Source: Endozoicomonas sp965196975 (lineage in GTDB: Bacteria; Pseudomonadota; Gammaproteobacteria; Pseudomonadales; Endozoicomonadaceae). Taken from it: 64,000 nt of DNA. Positions 6,906-16,368 of the stretch are shown in pieces. Position 1 is the first letter of the stretch, and the number at the start of each line of letters is the position of its first letter. The stretch spans positions 4,836,001-4,900,000 of the forward strand of contig NZ_OZ239981.1 in NCBI RefSeq assembly GCF_965196975.1, in the 5' to 3' direction. A program made the translations under genes and the position numbers. The notes under the pieces were generated by a model. It had not been told where the DNA came from. It saw only the letters and a program-made list of their open reading frames with translations, and did no database searches.

Positions 6906-8504
6906 GTAACTATTCAGCACCCAGCAAAGGCGTATTGTTGTAATTTCGAACCGCTTTAAGAAGCGCCTGAAATATGTTCAACCCCTGCTTTTTAGCAGAT
7001 GATAAATAGCTTCGGATTCGGGTAAACATGGTACCTCCGTCTTCGCTTCTGAAGCAGCCTGAGATCTTCTGCTTAAGTTTGGCCATCCTGGCATCACGTT
7101 CACTGCCATTGTTATCGAAGGGAATTGAAAAGTCCGACATGAAGCGCAACGTTTCAACCTTAAACTCAATAAGCCTTTTGAACAGGTTGTAGGCCTTGGT
7201 ATTCCTGACCTTCTTACGTCCAAGCACCTGTCGTTGTTTTTCCATATAAGCGGTTTCCTTCGTGAGAGCCCTTTGAAGGATTTGGTCGTATATCGTCTCA
7301 ATGCGAAGCTGTATTGCACCAGGCATTTGAGTCAGACCGGCTGCTTTGTATTTCTTGCAGAAGTGCCAGGAGAGCGTAAGCAATTTCATCAGCCGCAGAG
7401 CCAGCTTATTCGCATCCCTATCGACAACTCCCTGAAGCTCTCTCAGATGATGGGCATTACAAAGCACATGCACTGCCGCATAGGCAAAGTAGGACTTCCA
7501 ATGATCGTGAACCAGAATGCCTGCAAAAGTCAGCAGGATGCCCATTGCATCCATTGCTTCACAACCTCGCCTTTCTGAGAGGTAGTAAAGCGTCCATTGG
7601 TCATCTCGCATAATGTGTAACCACCACAGTGAACCGTCAACCCGCATGCCAGTTTCATCCGCTCCTGCAACCGGACTTTCTTGTAAAGCATCGCGGATAC
7701 TCTGCTCAGTAGAGGCCAGGTTCTCATGGGTATAGGCAACAAAATTGGCAACAGAGCCTGCGCTGACACTCATGCAATAAATAGTATTGAAATACTCAGA
7801 CACCCGGTGATATGGGATGAAGTGATACTGGTTTAAATGAACAGCCATTGCCTGAGTCACTTCTCCGTATTGAGCAGCGGCTTTCACTCCTTGGGGAAAC
7901 TCAGCGGTGTTCCGTTTACCACAAGGACATACTTTAACGTCTGCCCAGTACGCGGTAACTTCAAATTCTCCGGGTCTACCTGGATCAAAAACCTGTCGCT
8001 CAATGTATTTGGTGGGTTTAATATCGATAAGCGAAGACTGGCAACAGCAACATTTTTCAACCTTCAGATGCCTGACATAATCGGGTAAGGCGACACGTCT
8101 CAAACAAGAGCCTTGATGACCTTTCTGGCCACCTGGTTTATTGCCTGAAGATGGTCTAAGGCTTTTGGGGTTCGGTGTTTCCTGTGAGGAGCAGGGGGCT
8201 TCTTTGGAAGATGTATCACCTTTATCACTCCCTTTTTTACTGGGCTTTTGATAACCATCTGACGATGGTGGCTTACTACTGTTTTGACTGTTTTTATTAA
8301 CCCTTTCTTCCAGTTCGCTGCAACGTTCCCGTAAAAGCGCATTCTCGGTCCGAAGCTCTTCATTCTCTTTAAGGAGAGCTTCGGTAAACGGAGTAGCTGG
8401 GAAGTCTGGTTCCATACTGGAGATTTGTTAGAAAAATTGAGTATAAGATGATGGTCGAAAAATCAGAAAATTCCAGATTTATATGAAGGGTGCTGAATAG
8501 TTAC
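6906..8504 (-). mobile_element. IS66-family element (ISBst12-like), copy 1, no target duplication
   Basis: 1599 bp, bounded by perfect 17-bp inverted repeats (GTAACTATTCAGCACCC at 6906-6922 and its complement at 8488-8504). The boundaries are fixed by comparison with the identical copy at 38398-39996. The eight bases on the left (TGACATTC) differ from those on the right (GTTGGTGG), so the 8-bp duplication normal for IS66 elements is absent. This implies a deletion or recombination after insertion. Confidence 0.9.
6910..8415 (-). CDS. IS66-family transposase (copy 1)
   Basis: The 501-residue transposase has an N-terminal coiled coil (LLKENEELRTENALLRERC), a Ser/Lys-rich linker, a zinc-finger-like region (CCCCQSSL ... 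CPCGKR) and the IS66 catalytic core. The catalytic acids are visible in VAGADETG, LVHDHWKSY and NNGSERDARMAK. The stop codon lies inside the terminal repeat. The element has no accessory tnpA/tnpB, which fits the single-ORF ISBst12 group. The product appears intact. Confidence 0.95.
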   Translation of the reverse strand: MEPDFPATPFTEALLKENEELRTENALLRERCSELEERVNKNSQNSSKPPSSDGYQKPSKKGSDKGDTSSKEAPCSSQETPNPKSLRPSSGNKPGGQKGHQGSCLRRVALPDYVRHLKVEKCCCCQSSLIDIKPTKYIERQVFDPGRPGEFEVTAYWADVKVCPCGKRNTAEFPQGVKAAAQYGEVTQAMAVHLNQYHFIPYHRVSEYFNTIYCMSVSAGSVANFVAYTHENLASTEQSIRDALQESPVAGADETGMRVDGSLWWLHIMRDDQWTLYYLSERRGCEAMDAMGILLTFAGILVHDHWKSYFAYAAVHVLCNAHHLRELQGVVDRDANKLALRLMKLLTLSWHFCKKYKAAGLTQMPGAIQLRIETIYDQILQRALTKETAYMEKQRQVLGRKKVRNTKAYNLFKRLIEFKVETLRFMSDFSIPFDNNGSERDARMAKLKQKISGCFRSEDGGTMFTRIRSYLSSAKKQGLNIFQALLKAVRNYNNTPLLGAE

Positions 8505-8930
8505 GTTGGTGGAATAAAGGCGCTTCATCGCGCCAGCAATCGCCAAAAAGCCTGGTTTGAAAACGGTGTAGCTTGCTTCATAACAAGCCATGAGGTGACG
8601 GTTGACCCATCCGGTAATTCTGTTCCTATGCCGGTAGAAGGCCTCTTTGCCCGTTGTGTTGCTTTGCTGTCGAATAAATCAGTGGCGGCCATTGTGTTGG
8701 TGATTCAGACCGATGAATTGCTATATAGCGGATTGCCTGTAGATCGGTTGGACAGCCTGGAAGTGAGTGAGGAGCCTTTATCGGCTTGGAGCAGTGAAGA
8801 GCATTCAGAAAGCAGTAAACCAAGAAGAGATGAGCTATTAAAAATGCTGACTTCTTTCTCGCACTTCAGTCAGGCTGTATCAATGAGTGATCATGATATA
8901 GAGGTTTATGGCTCAGAATTGGCGGTTTAA
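8505..8930 (+). pseudogene. 3' fragment of an unknown gene, 5' end lost at the IS66 element
   Basis: From the IS edge the frame stays open for 141 codons to TAA at 8928-8930. An in-frame GTG inside the IS end (8490) could add five codons. The fragment starts YVGGIKALHRASNRQKAWF, has a hydrophobic middle (KSVAAIVLVIQTDELLY) and an acidic Ser-rich tail. It does not resemble the C-terminus of glutathione synthetase, so it comes from a different gene. No family is recognised. Confidence 0.55.
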
Positions 8931-8960
8931 GAAACCGCCGTAGTTTTTGGATAGTCCTTG

Positions 8961-10187
8961 CTACCCAAAAATCGATAACGTGGTCTGCAGAATAATCAGG
9001 TTTACAATATCAATAAAGAAAGCGCCGACAATAGGCACCACCATAAAGCCCTGAGGGGAAGGGCCAAAGCGATTAACCACTGAGCCCATGTTCATCACCG
9101 CTGTCGGGGTTGCGCCCAGGCCAAAACCGCAGTGGCCACTGGATATAACGGCAGCATCGTAGTCTTTACCCATCACCCTGAAGGTGACAACGTAAGCAAA
9201 TATTGCCAGCATGGCGGACTGCACCATCAGAATGATCAGGAATGGAATCGCCAGGTCAAGAATGTTCCAGAGCTTCAAGCTCATCAGGGCCATGGCAAGA
9301 AATAGAGCCAGTGAAACGGTACCCAGAACATCAATGGTTTCAATATCCAGCTTTTTCACCTTGGTGACTTCCAAGGTGTTGGTAATGAGGACACCAATAA
9401 ACAATGCATAGACAAAATCAGGAATCATCAGCCATTTGATCTCAAAGCCATTGACCCAGATTTCCAGATATTTAGCACCGGTCACACAGATCAGAATCAT
9501 GAACAGTGACTCAATCATCTTTTTTGAGGTAACACTGTCTTCTTCATTCTCGTTGTACGTTACCAGCTCAGGAAACTGATCGTGGGTTCTGTTGCTATTG
9601 CCGTACTGGGATTTCAGGCCATTTTTATCCACCAGTCTCTGGGCTACCGGGCTACCGATAATACCGCCCATGATCAGGCCGAATGTTGCCGATGCCATGG
9701 CAATTTCCAGTACATTGTTCATGCCGTAGACTTCCTGGAATGTCTGAGACCAGGCTGCACCGGTTCCATGTCCACCGGAAAGCGTAATGGAACCGGCAAT
9801 CAATCCCATAAGAGGATCAAGTCCCAGCATGGTAGCCAATGACATGCCTATGCCGTTTTGCAGCACGATGTAGGCCGATGCCACACCGAGGAAAACCAGT
9901 ACCTTAGCCCCTCCCTTAATGAGCTGGGTATAGCTGGCGGCCAGACCAACCGTCGCAAAGAACATCAGCATGAAGGTGTCCTGCAAGGGCAGGTGGAACT
10001 CAACTTCGGTACCGTTGAAATGGAGCCATGCAATAGCCGCTGCAACGATCAGCCCACCAACAATGGGCTCAGGAATATTGAACTTCTTCAATACAGGAAT
10101 TCGGGCATTGATAAAATGCCCCAGGAACAGCACAAATATGGCAATGAGAAACGACTCAAGAGCGCCAACAGTCAATAGTTGATTCAT
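8961..10187 (-). CDS. gltS: Sodium/glutamate symporter GltS
   Basis: A 408-residue inner-membrane protein with about ten to twelve hydrophobic segments. It matches the ESS/GltS family over its length, including the two Gly/Ser-rich re-entrant motifs (SITLSGGHGTGAAW near residue 135-148 and VISSGHCGFGLGATPTAVMNM near 345-365, the latter written here as adjacent pieces VISSGHCGFGLG and ATPTAVMNM). The family imports glutamate with Na+. The length is normal (E. coli GltS is about 400 residues). It stands 21 bp downstream of sbcC on the same strand and may be co-transcribed. Confidence 0.93.
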   Translation of the reverse strand: MNQLLTVGALESFLIAIFVLFLGHFINARIPVLKKFNIPEPIVGGLIVAAAIAWLHFNGTEVEFHLPLQDTFMLMFFATVGLAASYTQLIKGGAKVLVFLGVASAYIVLQNGIGMSLATMLGLDPLMGLIAGSITLSGGHGTGAAWSQTFQEVYGMNNVLEIAMASATFGLIMGGIIGSPVAQRLVDKNGLKSQYGNSNRTHDQFPELVTYNENEEDSVTSKKMIESLFMILICVTGAKYLEIWVNGFEIKWLMIPDFVYALFIGVLITNTLEVTKVKKLDIETIDVLGTVSLALFLAMALMSLKLWNILDLAIPFLIILMVQSAMLAIFAYVVTFRVMGKDYDAAVISSGHCGFGLGATPTAVMNMGSVVNRFGPSPQGFMVVPIVGAFFIDIVNLIILQTTLSIFG

Positions 10188-10208
10188 AAACCCTCAGAAT
10201 AAAAGTGA

Positions 10209-13200
10209 TCAGTCGCAGATACAGGCAAAGCGTCTATCCAATTTGCTATAACCCAGTCCGGTTTCTTTTATCACTTCTATCCGGGTGGGAATCCGTTCTT
10301 TCAGGGACTCGATATGGGAGATGATACCAACCATCTTCCCACTGGCATTCAGGCTATCCAAGGCGCTGAGTGCGGTTTCCAGTGTTTCCTGATCCAGTGT
10401 ACCAAACCCTTCGTCGAGAAACAGCGAGTCGATACGGGTTTTGTGACTGACCAGGTCCGAAAGCCCCAGTGCCAGTGCCAGACTGACCAGGAAGCTTTCG
10501 CCACCAGACAGGGTTTTGATGTCCCGTGCTGTGTCACCCTGCCAGGTATCCAGAACTTCAAGGCTGAGTTCATCGTTGCTCTTTCTATTGAGCAGATAGC
10601 GGGCATGGAGCTGTTCAAGCTGTCGGTTGGCCAGAAGAATCAGATGATCCAGCGTCAGACCCTGGGCAAATTTACGGAACTTGTCACCTTTACTGGAGCC
10701 AATCAGGCCACTGAGTTGAGCCCAAATCTGGTATTGATGCTCTTGTGCTGCAATATCCTTAAAGAGGCTTGCCTGGCCAAGACGTTTTTCTTCGTCGTCT
10801 TTCAGTGCCTGAGTAATTTCGCCCTGTCGTTGATTGATTAAACGAATATGATTATCCAACTCGGTCAGTTTTTCAGTTAATTCATCCAAGGACAGTTTAG
10901 TCGCTGGTTGTTCAATATGTGCTTTCAGGTTGGCTTCAGCCGAGGCAACCTTGCCTTTTGCCTCATGCAACTGCTGTTCAAGACATTGCTTGAGTTCTGT
11001 CAGCGTCTTTCTTTCTTCTTTATCCAGCAACGCTTTCTGGAAATGTTCACTGTCCTGGAATGGACTGTCATTTAATAATGTCTGCCACGTCTTCTCTGCG
11101 ACTTTCAGCCCTTCGCTCAACGCTTCCTGTTCAATGGTCTGCTGACGAATGATTCCGGTCAGCTCACCCAGTTGTTCATCAATCGCTTTCAACTGGCTCT
11201 GGCTTTGCTGGTAGTGTGCCTTGGCTTCAACAACCAGTGACTTGAGTCGCTGTCGCTCCTCATTCACTATTTTCTGGCCAAACAGCTCGTGCCGTTTCTG
11301 TTGCTGGTGTTGTAACTGAGCGTTGGTGTTATCCAGGGTTTTCTGAAATTCACGAACGAGCTCGTCGGCTTTTTGCTGATTTTGATGGTTATTACTGAGC
11401 TGCAGGGTAGCGGCCTGAATTTTTTCACTCAGTACTTTTTGCTCAGTTGAGATGTTTTGCCATTGCTGCCAGTTTTTTTCCTGCTGACTCAGCCATGTTG
11501 GCTGCTCTGAAAGGACTGGTGCCTGAAGATGCAGCTCATGTTGAATTCTGATCCTGATCTTTTCTTCCAAAATCTGGCTTGTGTGTTTGCTCTGCTCAAG
11601 CTGTTGGCGTTTATCGGACAGCTGCTGGTCAGTCTGGTTTTTCTGATGCTGGTTTACATCCCGTCGATGGTTGTGCTGGGTAATGTCTTTATTGAGTTGA
11701 TCCAGCTGCTGCTGCTCAAGTTGAATACTGCGATTGAACTGACTCAATTCTTCCAGCTGCTTTTTTCGGGTCTCTCCACTTTCTGTAAACCGTTTACAGA
11801 GGCTCTGATATTCTTCCGTGTTGTTTATCGAGAATGTAAGAGACAGTGCATTGCTGGTAGCGGACCAGTCTGATGTGACCTGAGAAATCTGATTCTGCAG
11901 CCTGTTAATGGTCTGTTCTGAAGATTCCAGCTGTGCCTGTATACGCGCAGCCTCTTTGCTCAGCTTCTCTCCTTTAGTCTGTAGCTGCTCCAGCGTTTGC
12001 TGTCTGGTTTTTAACCGTTGCTCGGTGTCTGAAATATTCAGTTGCTGATAATGCTCAATCGCTGGATGTTCTTTAGCACCGCAAAGAGGGCAGGCTTCTC
12101 CCGCCTGTAGTTTATTCCGATACTCCTTAAGGCTGGTGATCTGCCGCTCCTGAGTCAGCAGCTGTTCTAGATCATGACAGTGCTGCTTGGCATTCCTGTA
12201 CTCGGCTCTCAGCCCTTCAATTTTGTTAGTGTGCTGCGCTAGCGATTGCTGCAGGTTGATATGGAGGTCCTGCTCTTTCTGTAAATCACCGGTGTAGTTT
12301 ACAAATTGCTGGTTAAGGTTATTCAGGTGCAGCCATAGTGGGTTCTGGTCATTCCACTGTTGATGAGCTGCCTGAAGCTGCTCTTCTTCCTGGCCATTTA
12401 ATATGGCTGCTTTGTTCTCAAGCAGCGTTTTATTCTGGATGGAGCGTTGCTCGATTGCTCTGGTCAGCGACTGAATGTGGTCTTCCAGCTTCTGATGTTG
12501 AGCGTTTAGGTTTTGACTCTCCTGCTCCAACGTATGAATGGCTTGAATATATTGTTGTTCACTCTGGCTGGCTGACTCCCGCTGCTCAAACAGGGTTTGT
12601 AATACCGGCAGCAGTTCTCCCAGCTTTTGCTGGTGTGTATTTTGTTCCAGGTAGCGGTTAGCCACCTGAAGCTGGTCAATCAGTTGCTGCTGGGTCTGCT
12701 GGTCATCAGCAATATTTTTTTTCAGTACTTCCTGTTCTTGCTCAGCCACCAGCAGCTTGCCTTTGGTGGTCTGTTGCTCGTTAGTAAGCCTCTGTATGTC
12801 GGAATCCAGGGGGATGATCTGCTCTACCAGCAGAGATTCAGTCTGCTCCTGTTCCTGTTGATGGTTTTCCCAGGCACTTAACTGAATCTGATACTGCTTC
12901 TGGGCTGTTTCTGCCTTTTCAGCAGTGGTCAGTTTTTCCTGTTGATGGTCAGCCAATGTCTTTTGTATCAGTTGATACTTTTGCTTATATTCGTTCAGCC
13001 GTTCCCAGCCCGGCAGAAGTTCCATTGCAGGGAGGGACTGCTCAAGACGGTTTAATTGCTCGCTGTGTTCTGCGCCCTGTTGAATGGCAAGGTTCAATGA
13101 CTCCCGGGCTTTAACCTGTTCCTGTTCTCTGCTGGTCAGCTCTTCCAGCCAGCGCTTCTGATGCGTAAAGGAAAGTCGTTCGTTGCTGGTTTCCTGTTGC

Positions 13201-13889
13201 TGTTCGGTCAGCTGATTCTGTTCTTCTTTTAGCTCTGACAGTCGATTGTCGTTCAGTAGAGCAATGCCTCCCGCTCTGGCTTTTAGCAGGCTGAGGTTCT
13301 GCTCTTCGGTACGCATGCGCTCAAAGACCCGTCGTGAGATCTCTCCATAGATCTCAGTACCTGTCAGCTCTTCCAGCAGTTCTGCCCGGTCATTGGCGCT
13401 GGCTTCCAGAAAAGCAGCAAAGCCACCCTGGGCGAGCATCATGGATTTGGTGAAACGCCCGAAGTCCAGCCCGGTCAGCTCACTGACTTTTTTCAATTTA
13501 TCGTTAATACGAGTGGTAATAATCGTACCGTCACTGTCGGCCAGCTCGACCTGTGGAGCCTGTAACTTGCCATCCGCCTTTCCTCTGGCCCTGCGTTGCG
13601 ACCAGAAGGCACGATAGGCTTTGCCTTTCACTTCAAACTCAACTTCTGAGAGAGACTCAGAGGTGTGCCGTGTCATCAGTTCGTTATCGGATGCTGAGAT
13701 CGTGGTCAGGCGGGGAGTCTGATGGTAAAGGGCAAGGCAGATGGCATCCAGCAGTGTGGTTTTTCCGGCGCCGGTAGGGCCGGTAATGGCAAACAAACCA
13801 CTGTTGGTAAACGGTTCCTTCTGGAAGTCTATTTTCCACTCGCCCCTGAGGGAATTAATGTTTTTCAGGCGCAGACTGAGGATTTTCAT
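10209..13889 (-). CDS. sbcC: SbcC, ATPase subunit of the SbcCD nuclease
   Basis: This 1226-residue SMC-like ATPase is Rad50's bacterial counterpart. Walker A is GPTGAGKTTLLDAI near residues 38-51. Very long Gln/Glu-rich coiled coils flank a zinc-hook CPLCG near residue 600. The ABC signature (LSGGESFLVSLALAL) and Walker B (DSLFLDEGFGTLD) lie near the C-terminus. With SbcD it opens DNA hairpins and processes double-strand breaks. It is about 180 residues longer than the E. coli protein, mostly in the coiled coil. Its ATG overlaps the sbcD stop codon (ATGA type), so the two are translationally coupled. Confidence 0.97.
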   Translation of the reverse strand: MKILSLRLKNINSLRGEWKIDFQKEPFTNSGLFAITGPTGAGKTTLLDAICLALYHQTPRLTTISASDNELMTRHTSESLSEVEFEVKGKAYRAFWSQRRARGKADGKLQAPQVELADSDGTIITTRINDKLKKVSELTGLDFGRFTKSMMLAQGGFAAFLEASANDRAELLEELTGTEIYGEISRRVFERMRTEEQNLSLLKARAGGIALLNDNRLSELKEEQNQLTEQQQETSNERLSFTHQKRWLEELTSREQEQVKARESLNLAIQQGAEHSEQLNRLEQSLPAMELLPGWERLNEYKQKYQLIQKTLADHQQEKLTTAEKAETAQKQYQIQLSAWENHQQEQEQTESLLVEQIIPLDSDIQRLTNEQQTTKGKLLVAEQEQEVLKKNIADDQQTQQQLIDQLQVANRYLEQNTHQQKLGELLPVLQTLFEQRESASQSEQQYIQAIHTLEQESQNLNAQHQKLEDHIQSLTRAIEQRSIQNKTLLENKAAILNGQEEEQLQAAHQQWNDQNPLWLHLNNLNQQFVNYTGDLQKEQDLHINLQQSLAQHTNKIEGLRAEYRNAKQHCHDLEQLLTQERQITSLKEYRNKLQAGEACPLCGAKEHPAIEHYQQLNISDTEQRLKTRQQTLEQLQTKGEKLSKEAARIQAQLESSEQTINRLQNQISQVTSDWSATSNALSLTFSINNTEEYQSLCKRFTESGETRKKQLEELSQFNRSIQLEQQQLDQLNKDITQHNHRRDVNQHQKNQTDQQLSDKRQQLEQSKHTSQILEEKIRIRIQHELHLQAPVLSEQPTWLSQQEKNWQQWQNISTEQKVLSEKIQAATLQLSNNHQNQQKADELVREFQKTLDNTNAQLQHQQQKRHELFGQKIVNEERQRLKSLVVEAKAHYQQSQSQLKAIDEQLGELTGIIRQQTIEQEALSEGLKVAEKTWQTLLNDSPFQDSEHFQKALLDKEERKTLTELKQCLEQQLHEAKGKVASAEANLKAHIEQPATKLSLDELTEKLTELDNHIRLINQRQGEITQALKDDEEKRLGQASLFKDIAAQEHQYQIWAQLSGLIGSSKGDKFRKFAQGLTLDHLILLANRQLEQLHARYLLNRKSNDELSLEVLDTWQGDTARDIKTLSGGESFLVSLALALGLSDLVSHKTRIDSLFLDEGFGTLDQETLETALSALDSLNASGKMVGIISHIESLKERIPTRIEVIKETGLGYSKLDRRFACICD

Positions 13890-15160
13890 CAGGCATTGTC
13901 CTCCTGATCATGCTGCGCCAGAAGGGGAGGTTCTTTATCGGCTTCAAACACGTTTTCGAGTACTTCCTGAAAAGCGCTGGTCAGCTGCTGTAACTGTTCG
14001 TCCGTAAGCTCTTCCTGTTGAAGTCGTTGCTGGAATACGTCTTCAACATTCAACTCAGCCAGACTCTCCTGGTCAGCAACCGTTAATGATGCTGCTGTCT
14101 TTTCCCGTTTTCTTCTTACTCTCAGCAGTTCAAATGAAGACAGCTCCTCTCTGGCAAGAATCAGCTGTTCGACCCGGCTTTGCAGGTCATGAAGGTAAGC
14201 TTCGGTGGTGATTTCAATCTCCAGCCATGGGTTGAGCTCCGACTGATGTTTCTCACCAGCCACTGTAGCCAGCTGCAGATCAACGCTGTCCAGCGAGCCT
14301 TTAAGGCTGATCAGGGGTCTAAAGACTGGCACCATAACGGACTCAATTTTATTCAGCTCATTTTTCTTGAAGTCGACAATAATGACTTGCTTGTCGGTGC
14401 CGGCTTCATCAAAACTCAGCGGGATAGGTGAGCCTGAATAGCGGATATGCTCCTGCTTTGCCACGATTTGAGGTCGATGCAGGTGGCCGAGTGCAATGTA
14501 GTGAGCTTTGGGAAAAGCGGATACCGGAAATGCCGACAGGGTCCCGATATAAATCTCACGAACAGATTCGGTCAGCTGTCCGCCTACTGTCGTCAAATGA
14601 CCTGTTGCAATAATGGGAAGCTGGTCTCCTGCCAGTTTTTCAGCTTCTGTGTATATTGCCTGATAGTGAGTGGCAATCGCCTGTTGAAGAGCCTGCTGTT
14701 TGTCTTCACCCGACTCTCCAGCCTGGCTTTCCAGAACATCCCGGGGGCGGACGAAAGGAATAGCACAGATGACGGCACCAGGATCGCCCTGACTGTTTTT
14801 CAAAACCAGAACCTGGTCTTGCGATTCTTTACTGACGCCACCAACCACAAAGGTATTCAGGCAGGCCAGCAGCTCTTTTGATTCATTCAGTGTGGCCACT
14901 GAGTCATGGTTACCGCCAATCACCACGAGCTGCTGACAGGGCGTATTTTGCAGGCTGACAATAAAACGGCTGTACAGTCTTCGTGCATAGCTCGGTGGTG
15001 TACCGGTATCAAAGATATCTCCGGCAATAATCAGGGCATCAATATGCTGCTCTTTCACCAGCTCGATCAGCCAGTCCAGAAAGGCCTGATGTTCTGACTC
15101 ACGACTTTTGCCCATAAAGTGCTGGCCAAGGTGCCAGTCAGATGTGTGAAGAATACGCAT
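13889..15160 (-). CDS. sbcD: SbcD, nuclease subunit of SbcCD
   Basis: A 423-residue calcineurin-like phosphoesterase of the Mre11/SbcD group. The metal-binding motifs are visible: DWHLGQ (residues ~7-12), IAGDIFDTG, GNHDS and later ALGHLHRPQ, binding two Mn2+ ions. The C-terminal cap domain precedes an acidic tail. It is the first gene of the sbcDC pair. With SbcC it forms an ATP-dependent exonuclease and hairpin endonuclease in the cytoplasm. Length is near that of E. coli SbcD (about 400). Confidence 0.97.
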   Translation of the reverse strand: MRILHTSDWHLGQHFMGKSRESEHQAFLDWLIELVKEQHIDALIIAGDIFDTGTPPSYARRLYSRFIVSLQNTPCQQLVVIGGNHDSVATLNESKELLACLNTFVVGGVSKESQDQVLVLKNSQGDPGAVICAIPFVRPRDVLESQAGESGEDKQQALQQAIATHYQAIYTEAEKLAGDQLPIIATGHLTTVGGQLTESVREIYIGTLSAFPVSAFPKAHYIALGHLHRPQIVAKQEHIRYSGSPIPLSFDEAGTDKQVIIVDFKKNELNKIESVMVPVFRPLISLKGSLDSVDLQLATVAGEKHQSELNPWLEIEITTEAYLHDLQSRVEQLILAREELSSFELLRVRRKREKTAASLTVADQESLAELNVEDVFQQRLQQEELTDEQLQQLTSAFQEVLENVFEADKEPPLLAQHDQEDNA

Positions 15161-15245
15161 GATGACCTAAGCTTCAGGAAGCTTGTGAAAAATGAGAAAG
15201 GAAAACTACACCAGAAGTAGATTATGACCAATGATCTGAGCCCGG

Positions 15246-15764
15246 TTATGGGTTGTACAGCTCATAATGCTTAAGAATTTGTGACTTCCCCTGCCCGGAT
15301 GGGTGTACCTCTCTTATGAATTGGAAGCCACATTTCTGGATAATACTGCGGGACGCCTGATTCTCAACAAGGTGACGGGCATAGATCATCGGAAGCTTGA
15401 GTTCACTGAAGCAAAATCTGAGGAATGGCCTTGCTGCTTCAGTGCAGTAACCTTTTCCCCAGTAAGGTACTCCAAGCCAGTAACCCAGGTTAGCATCATG
15501 ACCGGTTATTTCCGTCAGGCTAATAGCACCAGCCAGTTCGCCCGAACTCAGCATGGTTATCGCGTAGACCAGAGCATGTCCTTCTTTCATTTCCCGACGG
15601 TGTTCTCGTATCCATGACTCAGCCATCCCATCCAGATAAGGGTAGGGAATATTGGCTGTCATTTCTGATACGCGCCTGTCTCCCGCAAGAGCCTGAATTC
15701 GGCTGGCATCTTCAAGGGTAAATGGCCTCAATATCAGCCTTTCTGTTGTTATATTTCTAAACAT
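15246..15764 (-). CDS. GNAT-family N-acetyltransferase (RimJ/RimL type)
   Basis: A 172-residue acetyltransferase that opens with the RimJ/L-like TERLILRPFTLEDA. The acetyl-CoA-binding region GYWLGVPYWGKGYCTEAARPFL lies near residues 93-114 (two adjacent pieces: GYWLGVPYWGKG, YCTEAARPFL), followed by ENQASRSIIQKCGFQ. Members transfer acetyl groups to ribosomal proteins or small molecules; the acceptor cannot be inferred. It stands alone, divergent from nothing obvious, 85 bp from sbcD. Confidence 0.9.
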   Translation of the reverse strand: MFRNITTERLILRPFTLEDASRIQALAGDRRVSEMTANIPYPYLDGMAESWIREHRREMKEGHALVYAITMLSSGELAGAISLTEITGHDANLGYWLGVPYWGKGYCTEAARPFLRFCFSELKLPMIYARHLVENQASRSIIQKCGFQFIREVHPSGQGKSQILKHYELYNP

Positions 15765-15866
15765 GGGGGCAGTGAGTATGATCTTGGAATATTTCTTTTT
15801 ACCCGATTCTGGTTGTTTTGTCCGAAGTATTTTTTGCAGGGGACATTTTTGTAGCTCATCACTGTT

Positions 15867-16295
15867 TTACACGGGACCTGGCCAGAAAAAAGGGTTATGT
15901 ATTACCCCCCATACATGACCATCCGGATCACTGAAGTAGGCGGTATAGCCTCCCCAGCCAGCCTGATCGGGTTGCCTGAGTTTTTTTGCACCGGCACTTA
16001 TGGCCATTTGATAAATGGTTTCAACCTCCGCAGGTGTTTTAACATTATGGTAGATAGTAACTCCGTTGAATTCAGACTTGGGAGGTGTTGTTGTGATACC
16101 CGCATCAGCTGCCAATAACTGAATGGGATAAATACTCAGCCAGGTTCCTGTCAGTTCAAAGAAAGCAACCTCTTCTTCTCCCTCATATGCATAATGCGGG
16201 AAACCCAGACCGTTTTTATAAAAATCCAGTGAGACTTTGAAGTCATGAACACCCAACGTAATCATATTGATACAGGGATTCATAGCTATTACCAT
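15867..16295 (-). CDS. VOC-family (glyoxalase/bleomycin-resistance-like) protein
   Basis: A 142-residue protein of the vicinal-oxygen-chelate fold: two beta-alpha-beta modules, starting NMITLGVHDFKVSLDFYKN and ending in YTAYFSDPDGHVWGVIHNP, with the typical DPDGH metal-ligand region. VOC proteins include lyases, dioxygenases and antibiotic-binding proteins, so the activity is open. Translation may start at the internal Met5. No clear operon partner. Confidence 0.85.
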   Translation of the reverse strand: MVIAMNPCINMITLGVHDFKVSLDFYKNGLGFPHYAYEGEEEVAFFELTGTWLSIYPIQLLAADAGITTTPPKSEFNGVTIYHNVKTPAEVETIYQMAISAGAKKLRQPDQAGWGGYTAYFSDPDGHVWGVIHNPFFWPGPV

Positions 16296-16368
16296 TTTTG
16301 ACTAATAAGCAGTCAAGCTAGCTTAATTTGGCACTTGCTGTGAAAAAAATGTAATTCTCTGGTGAACA

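Noticed and set aside
8505..8930. Remaining C-terminus of the interrupted glutathione synthetase
   Set aside because: The residues do not follow the family's C-terminal pattern, and the IS flanks lack a matching duplication.
10314..13907. Several plus-strand frames of 60-175 codons inside sbcC
   Set aside because: All lie opposite a clearly coding 1226-codon gene and are shadows of its biased coiled-coil codons.
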